64,000 bases of DNA, from assembly GCA_965178585.1 (NCBI GenBank), contig OZ238267.1, positions 2,356,001-2,420,000 on the forward strand. The letters are read 5' to 3'. Made by a program: the position numbers and the translations under genes. Positions 17,305 through 25,111 of the stretch are shown piece by piece (the stretch's first letter is position 1; every line of letters begins with the position of its first letter). The notes under the pieces were generated by a model, which searched no databases, was not told where the DNA came from, and saw only the letters and a list, made by a program, of their open reading frames with translations. Source of the DNA: Marifrigoribacter sp965178585 (GTDB taxonomy: Bacteria > Bacteroidota > Bacteroidia > Flavobacteriales > Flavobacteriaceae).

Positions 17305-18426
17305 TTATGAAAACATATCTTTCACCTTTTCAAAAAAAGATTTGTCTTCTTTTTCTGGGTTTGGCTGAAAATTACCATCCTCACTCATTTTCTTAAAAAA
17401 TTCTTTTTGCTCTTTATTTAATTCTTTTGGAGTCCAAACATTAATATGTACCAATAGATCTCCTGTTCCGTAACTATTAATACTTGGAATACCTTTATTA
17501 CGAAGTCTCAGTATCTTACCACTTTGAACGCCTTGCTCAATTTTAATCCTCACTTTACCATTTACTGTATCAATTTCTTTTGAACTTCCTAAAACAGCAT
17601 CCGAAATACTTATATATAAGTCATGATGCAGATTATCCCCTTCTCTTTGTAATGTAGGATGTGGCAATTCTTCAATTGCAACTAATAAATCACCAGAAAT
17701 CCCATTTCCTGGAGCTTCATTTCCTTTACCAGATACCTTTAGCTGCATTCCTTCTACAACACCTGCAGGTATTTTAATAGAGACCGTTTCCTCTGATTGC
17801 AACAATCCATGAGCATCAGCATTTGTTGGTTTTTTATCTATTGTTTGCCCAGAACCACTACAAACACTACAAGGTGCAGAAGTTTGCATTCTACCTAAAA
17901 TTGTGTTTTGTATTCTGGTAACTTGACCACTTCCATTACATGATGTACAGGTTTTATAGGTAGTCCCTTTTGCTACTTTTTTACGTTTTACTTTTATCTT
18001 TTTCTCAACACCGTTAGCGATTTCTTCCAGTGTTAGTTTAACTCTAATTCTTAAGTTACTACCTTTAACTTGAGCTCTTCTACCTCCGCCACCGAAACCA
18101 CCAAAGCCGCCACCGCCGCCAAAAATATCTCCAAACTGACTGAATATATCATCCATATTCATGCCACCTCCGCCAAAACCTCCAAAGCCTCCGCCACCTC
18201 CACCTTCAAAGGCTTGGTGACCAAAACGATCGTATTTGGCTTTTTTGTCAGGATCACTTAAAATTTCGTAAGCCTCAGCAGCTTTCTTAAAATTCTCTTC
18301 AGCTTTTGCGTCTCCAGGATTTTTATCGGGATGAAATTCTATTGCTTTTTTACGATAAGCTTTTTTTATTTCTGAAGCAGAAGCTTCTTTTGAAACTTCT
18401 AATATTTTGTAAAAATCTTCTTTCAC
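17305..18426 (-). CDS. dnaJ: Hsp40 co-chaperone DnaJ with reduced zinc-finger domain
   Basis: The 373-residue protein has a J domain (residues 1-70, HPD in EFHPDKNPGD) that stimulates DnaK ATPase, a Gly/Phe-rich linker (about 75-120), a cysteine region and the C-terminal substrate-binding domain (VSIKIPAGVVEGMQLKVSGK). The cysteine region contains only two CxxCxGxG repeats (CTSCNGSG and CSVCSGSG) instead of the usual four, so it can form one zinc site at most. This short form is, to my knowledge, normal in Flavobacteriaceae. It is 34 bases downstream of grpE. Confidence 0.97.
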   Translation of the reverse strand: MKEDFYKILEVSKEASASEIKKAYRKKAIEFHPDKNPGDAKAEENFKKAAEAYEILSDPDKKAKYDRFGHQAFEGGGGGGFGGFGGGGMNMDDIFSQFGDIFGGGGGFGGFGGGGRRAQVKGSNLRIRVKLTLEEIANGVEKKIKVKRKKVAKGTTYKTCTSCNGSGQVTRIQNTILGRMQTSAPCSVCSGSGQTIDKKPTNADAHGLLQSEETVSIKIPAGVVEGMQLKVSGKGNEAPGNGISGDLLVAIEELPHPTLQREGDNLHHDLYISISDAVLGSSKEIDTVNGKVRIKIEQGVQSGKILRLRNKGIPSINSYGTGDLLVHINVWTPKELNKEQKEFFKKMSEDGNFQPNPEKEDKSFFEKVKDMFS

Positions 18427-18460
18427 GTGATTTTGCTATTTGATAATTTAATTCTTTGGA

Positions 18461-19006
18461 TTATTGTCCAATTACTACTTTAGGAAAACGAATTATTTTA
18501 TCGCCTAAAGAATATCCCTTTTCAACAACATCAATCACTTTTCCTTTTAAATCGTTACTAGGGGCAGGAATTTGAGTAATTGCCTCATGGATATCTGCGT
18601 CAAAAGCATCACCTTGTTTGGTTTCAATAACTTTTAATCCTTTAGATTTTAAAGCTTCACGTAGTTTGTTATTTATTAAAACAATACCTTCTAAATTACC
18701 TGTGTCTTCAGATTTTTCTATTTCTAAAAGAGCTCTGTCAAAATCATCTAATACTGGAAGTAAAGAGGTCATTACACCTTCACTTGCAGTAGAAAACAAT
18801 TCTATTCGTTCTTTACTAGTACGCTTTCTAAAATTTTCAAATTCTGCAAAAAGGCGTAAATTTCTATCTTTCTCTTTATCTAACTCCAATTGCAAAACCT
18901 CTAAAGGATCTTTACCTTCAGTCTCTTCTACATTCGCTGTTTCATTATCTGCAGTCAATATTTCATCTTCAACTACTTCCTTTTCTATTTTATTTTTATC
19001 GCTCAT
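18461..19006 (-). CDS. grpE: Nucleotide exchange factor GrpE
   Basis: The 181-residue protein has an acidic disordered N-terminus, a long coiled-coil (LQLELDKEKDRNLRLFAEFE) and the C-terminal beta-domain with the GrpE signature (HEAITQIPAP ... VVEKGYSLGDKIIRFPKVVI). GrpE releases ADP from DnaK. It heads the grpE-dnaJ operon; a perfect TAnnTTTG box lies 47 bases upstream of the ATG, with a direct repeat of AATGTCAT just upstream of that. Confidence 0.97.
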   Translation of the reverse strand: MSDKNKIEKEVVEDEILTADNETANVEETEGKDPLEVLQLELDKEKDRNLRLFAEFENFRKRTSKERIELFSTASEGVMTSLLPVLDDFDRALLEIEKSEDTGNLEGIVLINNKLREALKSKGLKVIETKQGDAFDADIHEAITQIPAPSNDLKGKVIDVVEKGYSLGDKIIRFPKVVIGQ

Positions 19007-19052
19007 AAATGATGAGTTTTTAATGTTTATAAATTTCTGATTTTATAGTTTG

Positions 19053-19060
19053 CAAAAGTA
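19053..19060 (-). promoter_or_regulatory. Promoter -7 box of grpE-dnaJ (TACTTTTG)
   Basis: On the minus strand TACTTTTG matches the Bacteroidota TAnnTTTG consensus and lies 47 bases before the grpE ATG. The two tandem AATGTCAT copies at 19077-19092 sit where a -33 element or an activator/repressor site would be. Confidence 0.6.
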
Positions 19061-19076
19061 CTGCCATTTATTATTA

Positions 19077-19092
19077 AATGTCATAATGTCAT
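19077..19092. promoter_or_regulatory. Tandem AATGTCAT repeat upstream of grpE promoter
   Basis: Two perfect, adjacent 8-base copies (AATGTCATAATGTCAT) overlap the expected -33 region of the grpE promoter. It could be a heat-shock operator or chance; no known Bacteroidota heat-shock operator is recognised in it. Confidence 0.3.
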
Positions 19093-19127
19093 TAAAAATT
19101 GGTATTAAAATTTTATACCTTTTTTAA

Positions 19128-19324
19128 AGCTCTCAGCATTTGAGAAAAACTCTCGAATGCTTTAAACTTTACTAGCTCTCAGCATTTGAGGAAAACTCTC
19201 GAATGCTTCAAACTTTACTAGCTCTCAGCATTTGAGGAAAACACTCGAATGCTTCAAACTTTACTAGCTCTCAGCATTTGAGGAAAACTCTCGAATGCTT
19301 CAAACTTTACTAGCTCTCAGCATT
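19128..19324 (-). repeat. 46-bp hairpin minisatellite derived from the 3' end of mnmD
   Basis: Four head-to-tail 46-base units (19128-19173, 19174-19219, 19220-19265, 19266-19311) and a 13-base partial fifth unit (19312-19324) are nearly identical. Each contains a 10-bp stem AGCATTTGAG / CTCGAATGCT (one G-U pair) with a 7-base loop, and on the minus strand each junction repeats the last codons of mnmD, reading MLRASKV and stop. The gene itself supplies the first copy (stop at 19300). The three differences between units all fall in loops or spacers, never in the stem. There are no unique spacers, so it is not a CRISPR. Confidence 0.95.
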
Positions 19325-19968
19325 TCTCTTTTTCCAGGAGGACCAGGAAGTTTTTCAACAATAAAGCCAACAGATTGCATTGCACGACGTACACTTCCTT
19401 TTGCAGAATAGGTAACCAATACTCCATTTTTTTTTAATGCTTTAAACATTGTTTTAAAAATTTGCTCTGTCCATAACTCTGGTTGAACTCTTGCTCCAAA
19501 AGCGTCAAAATAAATAACATGAAACTTATTTTGATCTTTAATTTCTGAAAAGAATTGTTTCCTTTTTAAAATTGAAAAATGATTGGAAATTTTTGAAAGT
19601 TTATCCCATTCACTTAAATGCAATTCATTAAAATATTCCTCAGAACTATTTAACTGAAAAGGATAGTTTAATTTTTCAATTTCTGAAGAAGACACAGGAT
19701 ATGCTTCAACCCCAGTATAATTAACTGGCTGTTTCAATTTTTCAGCTTCTATTAAACTTATAAACGCATTAAGACCTGTACCAAATCCAATTTCTAATAT
19801 TTCTAAAGGATTTGGCTGTTGCTGATTAAGAAAATAAGCGAAACCTGTATCAATAAAAACATGATAAGCTTCTTGAATAGCACCATGTGTTGAATGGTAC
19901 TGCTCATTCCATTCTGGAATATGAATGGTAGTTGAACCATCATCCGTGATGATAATTTCGCGTTTCAA
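19300..19968 (-). CDS. mnmD: tRNA 5-methylaminomethyl-2-thiouridine methyltransferase MnmD
   Basis: This is 222 residues, equal to the methyltransferase half of MnmC without the oxidoreductase half. Signatures are the N-terminal DGSTTIHIPEWNEQYHSTHG, the SAM-binding LEIGFGTGLNAF and the YFDAFGARVQPELW motif. It makes mnm5s2U34 of tRNA wobble positions from SAM. Translation probably starts at TTG (19968), four bases after the upstream gene. The last codons (REMLRASKV) lie within the minisatellite that continues downstream. Confidence 0.92.
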   Translation of the reverse strand: MKREIIITDDGSTTIHIPEWNEQYHSTHGAIQEAYHVFIDTGFAYFLNQQQPNPLEILEIGFGTGLNAFISLIEAEKLKQPVNYTGVEAYPVSSSEIEKLNYPFQLNSSEEYFNELHLSEWDKLSKISNHFSILKRKQFFSEIKDQNKFHVIYFDAFGARVQPELWTEQIFKTMFKALKKNGVLVTYSAKGSVRRAMQSVGFIVEKLPGPPGKREMLRASKV

Positions 19969-19972
19969 AAAA

Positions 19973-20422
19973 CTAATCTATTAATAACTTTTTAATTCTT
20001 GGAATTGGTCCTACACATTCAGTAGTATGACACGAAATACAAGAATTTATAGCATTATTATAACGTTTTTCTATAGGTATGGTACTTGTAGTATCATAGA
20101 TTGCTCTAACATTATCTATATACACTTTTGAATACGCTATAAAAGTATCGTTATAAGGTTTATTGTCTGTAAGTTTTGCTTTGAATATGTTTAGGAAGTC
20201 TTTTGGGAATTTATCAGGTGTATTTCCAGCAACTATAGTTTTTTTAATTTCCTCATTAACTTCATACATAGATCTCATAAGTAACGTCATTTCAGATGCT
20301 TCATACATATCAGGAACAAACTTTTCAGTTTTACTCTCTTTAGAATTAATATCTGATTCTGTAGTATCTGATGAATTACATGAAATCAAAAACGCCAAAC
20401 AAATTATAATTAAATATCGCAT
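19973..20422 (-). CDS. Lipoprotein with single c-type heme motif
   Basis: The 149-residue protein has a lipoprotein signal (CLAFLISCNSSD) and one CxxCH heme-attachment motif near the C-terminus (NSCISCHTTECVGPIPRIKK). The intervening region is helical (SEMTLLMRSMYEVNEEIKKT), consistent with a cytochrome c'-like small bundle. A heme-binding lipoprotein of the periplasm is likely; the redox partner is unknown. It starts 2 bases after the DUF4920 gene and precedes mnmD by 4 bases. Confidence 0.75.
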   Translation of the reverse strand: MRYLIIICLAFLISCNSSDTTESDINSKESKTEKFVPDMYEASEMTLLMRSMYEVNEEIKKTIVAGNTPDKFPKDFLNIFKAKLTDNKPYNDTFIAYSKVYIDNVRAIYDTTSTIPIEKRYNNAINSCISCHTTECVGPIPRIKKLLID

Positions 20423-20424
20423 CT

Positions 20425-20937
20425 TTATTCTATTAATAGAACACCATCTGCTTCAAATGACAATGTTTTTTCAACTTCAGTAATCGCTGCTATTTCCTCT
20501 TCACTTTTACCAGCATCTTCTGCATAATGACGTTGTTCTTCAACTGAAACTTCAGAAACAAATGCTTTACCGTGAATAATCACTTCTTTTTCAGCAATAT
20601 TTTTAGGCATAAAGAAACCGTAATCTTTAAACTTAACCATTACCTCATCGTCTTCTAAATCTAAACGCATCCAACATCCTTTAGTTTGACAAACTTCGTT
20701 CACTTTTGTAGTGAATTTCACAATAGCTGTATCTCCCGCTTTTAAAGTATTGAAAGTTTCAATTATTTCTTTTTTTGAAAGTACATTTTCATCTGTAATT
20801 TTCTCTCCAAATGAAGAATATGTTACTTCAACTTCAGTTTTAACTTCTGCTGCACCAGCATTTTTAGCTTCTTTATCTTCAGATTTACAAGCAAATAAAA
20901 CAAAAGGAATACTAAGTAATAAGATTAGTTTTTTCAT
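20425..20937 (-). CDS. DUF4920-type lipoprotein, 170 aa
   Basis: An N-terminal lipoprotein signal (PFVLFACKSED) is followed by a linker and a compact domain with CQTKGCWMRLDLEDDEVMVK and FFMPKNIAEKEVIIHGKAFV, the pattern of the DUF4920 family. The two cysteines in CQTKGCW are conserved in that family. Function is not known. It leads the unit DUF4920, cytochrome lipoprotein, mnmD, transcribed away from ilvE. Confidence 0.8.
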   Translation of the reverse strand: MKKLILLLSIPFVLFACKSEDKEAKNAGAAEVKTEVEVTYSSFGEKITDENVLSKKEIIETFNTLKAGDTAIVKFTTKVNEVCQTKGCWMRLDLEDDEVMVKFKDYGFFMPKNIAEKEVIIHGKAFVSEVSVEEQRHYAEDAGKSEEEIAAITEVEKTLSFEADGVLLIE

Positions 20938-21002
20938 AATAAATTGGTTTTTAATTTTTGCGAAATTAATGAATTTTTAAGTAAAAATAACCATGTTTTA
21001 AC

Positions 21003-21010
21003 TACTTTTG
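21003..21010 (+). promoter_or_regulatory. Promoter -7 box of ilvE (TACTTTTG)
   Basis: A perfect TAnnTTTG box lies 21 bases before the ilvE ATG, implying a short leader and no attenuator. No clear -33 TTTG is present. Confidence 0.6.
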
Positions 21011-21030
21011 CATAACGATAAATCACACTT

Positions 21031-22101
21031 ATGAACACAAAAACTGATCACTTAATTTCAATTGAAAACATTGAAAAATCTCGCGTAAATCAAGTAGATT
21101 TTAACAATCTAGTATTTGGAAAAGAATTTACAGATTATATGTTTGAGTGTGATTATAAAAACGGTTCTTGGGAAAATCCTATTATAAAACCATTTGGAAA
21201 TTTATCAATATCTCCAGCAGCCAAAGTTTTTCATTACGGGCAAGCAGTATTTGAAGGAATGAAAGCTTACAAAGATGATCAAGGGAAAATATGGCTATTT
21301 AGACCTGAAGATAATTTTAATAGAATCAATAAATCTTCAAAAAGATTAGCAATTCCTGAATTTCCAAAAGATATATTTTTTGAAGCTTTAGAGCGTATGC
21401 TTTTATTAGATAAAGAATGGATCAAACCTGGTTTTGGAAACTCACTTTATATCCGTCCGTTTGTAATTGCTTCTCAAGCAGGAGTTTCAGCTTCTCCATC
21501 AGATGAATATAAATTTATGATTTTATTTTCACCTGCTCAATCCTATTATACGGGTGATGTAAAAGTGGTTATTGCAGAACATTTTAGTAGAGCTGCAGAT
21601 GGTGGTGTTGGAGCTGCAAAAGCTGCCGGTAATTATGGTGCTCAATTTTACCCAACAAATCTTGCTAAAGAAAAAGGATTTCAACAAGTAATCTGGACAG
21701 ATTCTAATGAGCATAAATATTTAGAAGAAGCTGGAACCATGAATGTTTTTTTTAGAATAAACGATACCTTACTTACAGCACCAGTTAGTGACAGGATTCT
21801 TGATGGGATAACTAGAAAAAGTATCATTGCATTAGCAGAAAGAGACGGTATAAAAACTGAGGTTAGAAAAATAAAAGTAACCGAATTAATTGAAGCTGCT
21901 AATAATGGAAGTTTAAAAGAAATATTTGGTGCAGGAACAGCAGCAGTTATAAGTCCAGTTAGTGATTTTAGTCACAAACAAAAAATATATCAATTACCAA
22001 AGATAACCGATGGTTTTGCTAGTATGTTTAAAACTAAATTAATGGAAATACAGTATAATAAATCTGAAGACACATTTGGTTGGAGATATGCCGTTGAATA
22101 G
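21031..22101 (+). CDS. ilvE: Branched-chain amino acid aminotransferase
   Basis: The 356-residue fold type IV PLP enzyme is of the longer, eukaryote-like BCAT class: GQAVFEGMKAY, the PLP-lysine region GVGAAKAAGNYG, and EEAGTMNVFF followed by SDRILDGITRKSIIALA. It reversibly transaminates leucine, isoleucine and valine with 2-oxoglutarate. It is monocistronic, convergent with the MazG-like gene and divergent from the lipoprotein operon. Confidence 0.95.
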   Translation: MNTKTDHLISIENIEKSRVNQVDFNNLVFGKEFTDYMFECDYKNGSWENPIIKPFGNLSISPAAKVFHYGQAVFEGMKAYKDDQGKIWLFRPEDNFNRINKSSKRLAIPEFPKDIFFEALERMLLLDKEWIKPGFGNSLYIRPFVIASQAGVSASPSDEYKFMILFSPAQSYYTGDVKVVIAEHFSRAADGGVGAAKAAGNYGAQFYPTNLAKEKGFQQVIWTDSNEHKYLEEAGTMNVFFRINDTLLTAPVSDRILDGITRKSIIALAERDGIKTEVRKIKVTELIEAANNGSLKEIFGAGTAAVISPVSDFSHKQKIYQLPKITDGFASMFKTKLMEIQYNKSEDTFGWRYAVE

Positions 22102-22115
22102 TATTGATTTAACTA

Positions 22116-22502
22116 TTATTTATCTAAAATAGATTGAATATCTGGTTTAAAGTAATTAGGCCCTTTTAGTACCTTACCATCTTCCCTATAAATTGGTTTT
22201 CCGTCAGCACCTAATTTACTCATATTACTTTTTTGAATTTCATTGAAGACTTCTTCAATTTTATGTTGCATACCATGTTCGATAATGGTTCCGCATAAAA
22301 TATAAAGCATATCTCCAAGGGCATCTGCTACTTCTACTAGGTCTTTATTATTAGCTGCATCTAAGTATTCTTCATTTTCTTCACGCATTAATTTATAACG
22401 CAATAAATTTTTATTAGCATCTAAATTTGCAGTTGGTGAGTCTTTCATTCCTAATCCAAAAGCTTCATGAAAAGCTTGTACAGCGGCAATTTTATTTTTC
22501 AT
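22116..22502 (-). CDS. MazG-like nucleoside triphosphate pyrophosphohydrolase
   Basis: The 128-residue all-alpha protein has the NTP-PPase signature: MREENEEYLDAA followed by VADALGDMLYILCG, i.e. the EExxE...ExxD metal-binding arrangement. Such enzymes hydrolyse (non-canonical) dNTPs to the monophosphate. It is probably a phosphoribosyl-ATP-PPase/MazG-like house-cleaning enzyme; the substrate is not specified. It stands alone, divergent from a small membrane protein gene. Confidence 0.85.
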   Translation of the reverse strand: MKNKIAAVQAFHEAFGLGMKDSPTANLDANKNLLRYKLMREENEEYLDAANNKDLVEVADALGDMLYILCGTIIEHGMQHKIEEVFNEIQKSNMSKLGADGKPIYREDGKVLKGPNYFKPDIQSILDK

Positions 22503-22643
22503 ATGTATTTCCCGAAAAGTCGGTTAACTTATTAATTAATATTGTTCTTTACTATGCTAATTGTTCAATAATAAAAGAGATTCTAAAAATAATATAATAA
22601 CTAAATTTAATGATTATTTTTACGCCTATAAATCTACATAATT

Positions 22644-22832
22644 ATGTTTAGTTCTGGCCAATGGACTTTTGTTATTTTTTTTGTTATTGCATTTGTAATT
22701 GTGATATTCTTCAGTTACAGAAAAGATAAAGTATTACATAAAAAACATTACAAAGGAAGTTTATGGATATTGGTTGGATTTATTGCCTTTATCGTTTTCC
22801 TTTTCTATTTAAAAGATTGGATAAAGCAATAA
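22644..22832 (+). CDS. Small two-helix membrane protein, 62 aa
   Basis: There are two hydrophobic helices (WTFVIFFVIAFVIVIFFSY and GSLWILVGFIAFIVFLFYL) separated by a basic loop YRKDKVLHKKHYK. Short Lys-rich ends suggest an inner-membrane hairpin protein. No named family is recognised; it is likely a conserved flavobacterial small protein, judging from its clean start and its own terminator. Confidence 0.7.
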   Translation: MFSSGQWTFVIFFVIAFVIVIFFSYRKDKVLHKKHYKGSLWILVGFIAFIVFLFYLKDWIKQ

Positions 22833-22837
22833 AAAAA

Positions 22838-22859
22838 GCTTTTTGATTTAACAAAAAGC
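22838..22859. terminator. Bidirectional terminator
   Basis: Arms GCTTTTTG and CAAAAAGC with six-base loop are flanked by A-rich and T-rich tails on both sides. It separates the convergent small membrane protein gene and the M49 peptidase gene. Confidence 0.75.
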
Positions 22860-22884
22860 CTTTTTAATTAAAAAATTTATTTTT

Positions 22885-24930
22885 TTAATTTACTTCTGGT
22901 AAGAAATTATATTGTTTAGAATAATTTACCATTTGCTCTTTAAAAGTAGTAGGTTGCTCAATAGTAAAACCTACTATTTCTCCAGCATCATTCAACTTAG
23001 GAACAATTACAGGATTTACAAAACCACTATATGGAGCTGATGTAAACTGCTCATTGCGCTGTAATACCTCTTTATGTAATTCTTGATCTACTTTTACTCC
23101 GTAACCTTCTACTAAAGCTTCAACTGCACCAAAATCACCTTCAGATTTAATTCGTTGAGTTTCAAGTAATAATTGACCAAATATTTCGTGAAGTTTATCA
23201 TAATCATTTATCTTGAAGTAAGTTTTTCCATCACGAGTCACTTTTTCAATAACATTATCTGGTGCCCCTTTTTCAAAAGCCCAAGCAGAAACCCATTGTC
23301 TGTTACGCATATGAGCTTCTTCAACATCATCACCTAAGTTTAGACGAATTAATTGTGTCATTAACCCATTACGAATATAACCATCATAAGCTGCCATACC
23401 TACACTTTTCCAATCGTCAACCAATCCTAATTCTTGTAACTTTGGGCTATATAAATAATATAATCCAACTAAATCTGCACGACCTTCTTCTAAAGTAGAT
23501 GCATAGTTTTTAAGCGTTTCTTTAGTTTCACCAACACCGGGATTTAATTGTCCAGATGCATGACCAATAACTTCGTGTAATGCTGTATGTAATTTATCTG
23601 CTTTTTGTCCATATTCTTTTTCTAATTCATATTCCTCATCATCATGAACATATTCTTTTAAACGCCCTGTACTTCCAGCATTATTATATGCATGAATTAT
23701 ATTTCCCAATGAAACAGATTTAGATCCAACCTCAGCACGAATCCAGTTTGCATTTGGTAGGTTAACACCTATTGGAGTACTTGGCGAAGCATCACCTGCT
23801 TCTCCGGCTACATTTACAACTTTATAGGTAACCCCCACTACGTTTTTCTTTTTATGCTCTTCCATTAATGGTGAGTTATCTTCAAACCACTGAGCATTTT
23901 CAGATAATACAGCCATTTTTTCAGACATATCAAAATCTTTAATCTGAACAATAGTTTCATAAGAACCTTTGTAACCTAAAGGGTCATTATAAACTTCAAT
24001 AAAGCTGTTAATATAATCGATATTTCCATCTGTTGCTCCTGTCCAAGCTACATTATAATCATCCCAAGTTTGTAGGTCTCCCGTTTTATAATAATCGATT
24101 AATAAACCTAAAGCTTTACCTTGAGCCTCATTTTCGGAAACATCTTTAGCTAATTCTAACCATTTTATAATTTCATCGATAGCTGATCCATATAATCCTC
24201 CAGATTTATAAATTCTTTCTTTTACTACACCATCTACTTTTATTAACTGTGTGTTTAAACCATAGGATAAAGGTTTTAATGAATCAGGTGATTTTAAGTT
24301 TCCATAAAAAAGGCCAACATCATAATTAGTTACATTAGGTCCGTAAAAATTAACAGCACTTTGAGAAACATTATCAGTATCTTTTGCTTGATTAACTTTT
24401 TTAGCATCTTTATCGTTAAAAATAACTTCAATAGCTTCACCTTCTAATATCGTATTAGTTGCAGTTAATAATTCATTTAAATAATCGGCTGAAAAGTTAG
24501 CTGGTAATTTTGCATTTGAATAATGGTGGTGTATTCCATTAGAAAACCAAACTCTTTTTAAATAAATCTCAAAATTTTTCCAATCCTCAGTAGATTTATC
24601 ACCTTGATAGTTTGTATAAACATTTTCTAATGCTTTACGAATCGTTAAATTATGACGATAATTTTGATCCCAAATAATATCACGACCCGATAAACCAGCT
24701 TCTGTTAAATAGTATACTAATTTTTGCTCTTTTAAAGTTAAATCATCCCAACTTGGTATTTGATAACGCAAAACTTTAATATCTGCAAATTGCTCTACAT
24801 TGTAATTAAAATCCTTTGCTTTTTTTACTTCTTTAGTTTCCGATGCAACTTCTGATTTTTTCTTTTCATCTGCGCATGAAAATAATAATACGGCTGCAAC
24901 AAGCAAACCCATAAAATATTTAGTTTTCAT
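22885..24930 (-). CDS. Lipoprotein dipeptidyl-peptidase III-like metallopeptidase (M49)
   Basis: The 681-residue protein has a lipoprotein signal (AVLLFSCADEK). The M49 zinc site is visible as HEVIGHASGQLNPG (HExxGH form) followed about 30 residues later by TLEEGRADLVGLYYL, corresponding to the EECRAE-type third-ligand motif. M49 enzymes remove dipeptides from N-termini; the lipid anchor implies a periplasmic or surface role in peptide turnover. Databases sometimes mislabel this group as dihydrofolate reductase, which it is not. Confidence 0.9.
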   Translation of the reverse strand: MKTKYFMGLLVAAVLLFSCADEKKKSEVASETKEVKKAKDFNYNVEQFADIKVLRYQIPSWDDLTLKEQKLVYYLTEAGLSGRDIIWDQNYRHNLTIRKALENVYTNYQGDKSTEDWKNFEIYLKRVWFSNGIHHHYSNAKLPANFSADYLNELLTATNTILEGEAIEVIFNDKDAKKVNQAKDTDNVSQSAVNFYGPNVTNYDVGLFYGNLKSPDSLKPLSYGLNTQLIKVDGVVKERIYKSGGLYGSAIDEIIKWLELAKDVSENEAQGKALGLLIDYYKTGDLQTWDDYNVAWTGATDGNIDYINSFIEVYNDPLGYKGSYETIVQIKDFDMSEKMAVLSENAQWFEDNSPLMEEHKKKNVVGVTYKVVNVAGEAGDASPSTPIGVNLPNANWIRAEVGSKSVSLGNIIHAYNNAGSTGRLKEYVHDDEEYELEKEYGQKADKLHTALHEVIGHASGQLNPGVGETKETLKNYASTLEEGRADLVGLYYLYSPKLQELGLVDDWKSVGMAAYDGYIRNGLMTQLIRLNLGDDVEEAHMRNRQWVSAWAFEKGAPDNVIEKVTRDGKTYFKINDYDKLHEIFGQLLLETQRIKSEGDFGAVEALVEGYGVKVDQELHKEVLQRNEQFTSAPYSGFVNPVIVPKLNDAGEIVGFTIEQPTTFKEQMVNYSKQYNFLPEVN

Positions 24931-24956
24931 ATTGATAGTTTTTTATTTGAAGTTTA

Positions 24957-24964
24957 CAAAAATA
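24957..24964 (-). promoter_or_regulatory. Promoter -7 box of the M49 peptidase gene (TATTTTTG)
   Basis: On the minus strand TATTTTTG matches TAnnTTTG and is 27 bases before the ATG. Confidence 0.5.
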
Positions 24965-25111
24965 ACAAATAATACTTAATATTTAGCACTAAACAAGTAA
25001 ACAAAAGCCTATCAAACAAGCACTTATTTACCTAACTTATAACCACTTACTCATTACATTAATTATTTATTTTCAGTATATTAGCCTAATAATCAACAAA
25101 ATCCCTAAATC

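Noticed and set aside
19128..19324. Possible CRISPR array
   Set aside because: The units are contiguous with no unique spacers, and the repeat includes the end of mnmD; no cas genes are nearby.
22097..22119. Hairpin AATAGT/ACTATT between ilvE and the MazG-like gene
   Set aside because: Stem is only six A/T-rich pairs with no U-tail; too weak to call a terminator.
22885..24930. Dihydrofolate reductase annotation
   Set aside because: HEVIGH and EEGRAD motifs identify the M49 dipeptidyl-peptidase III family.
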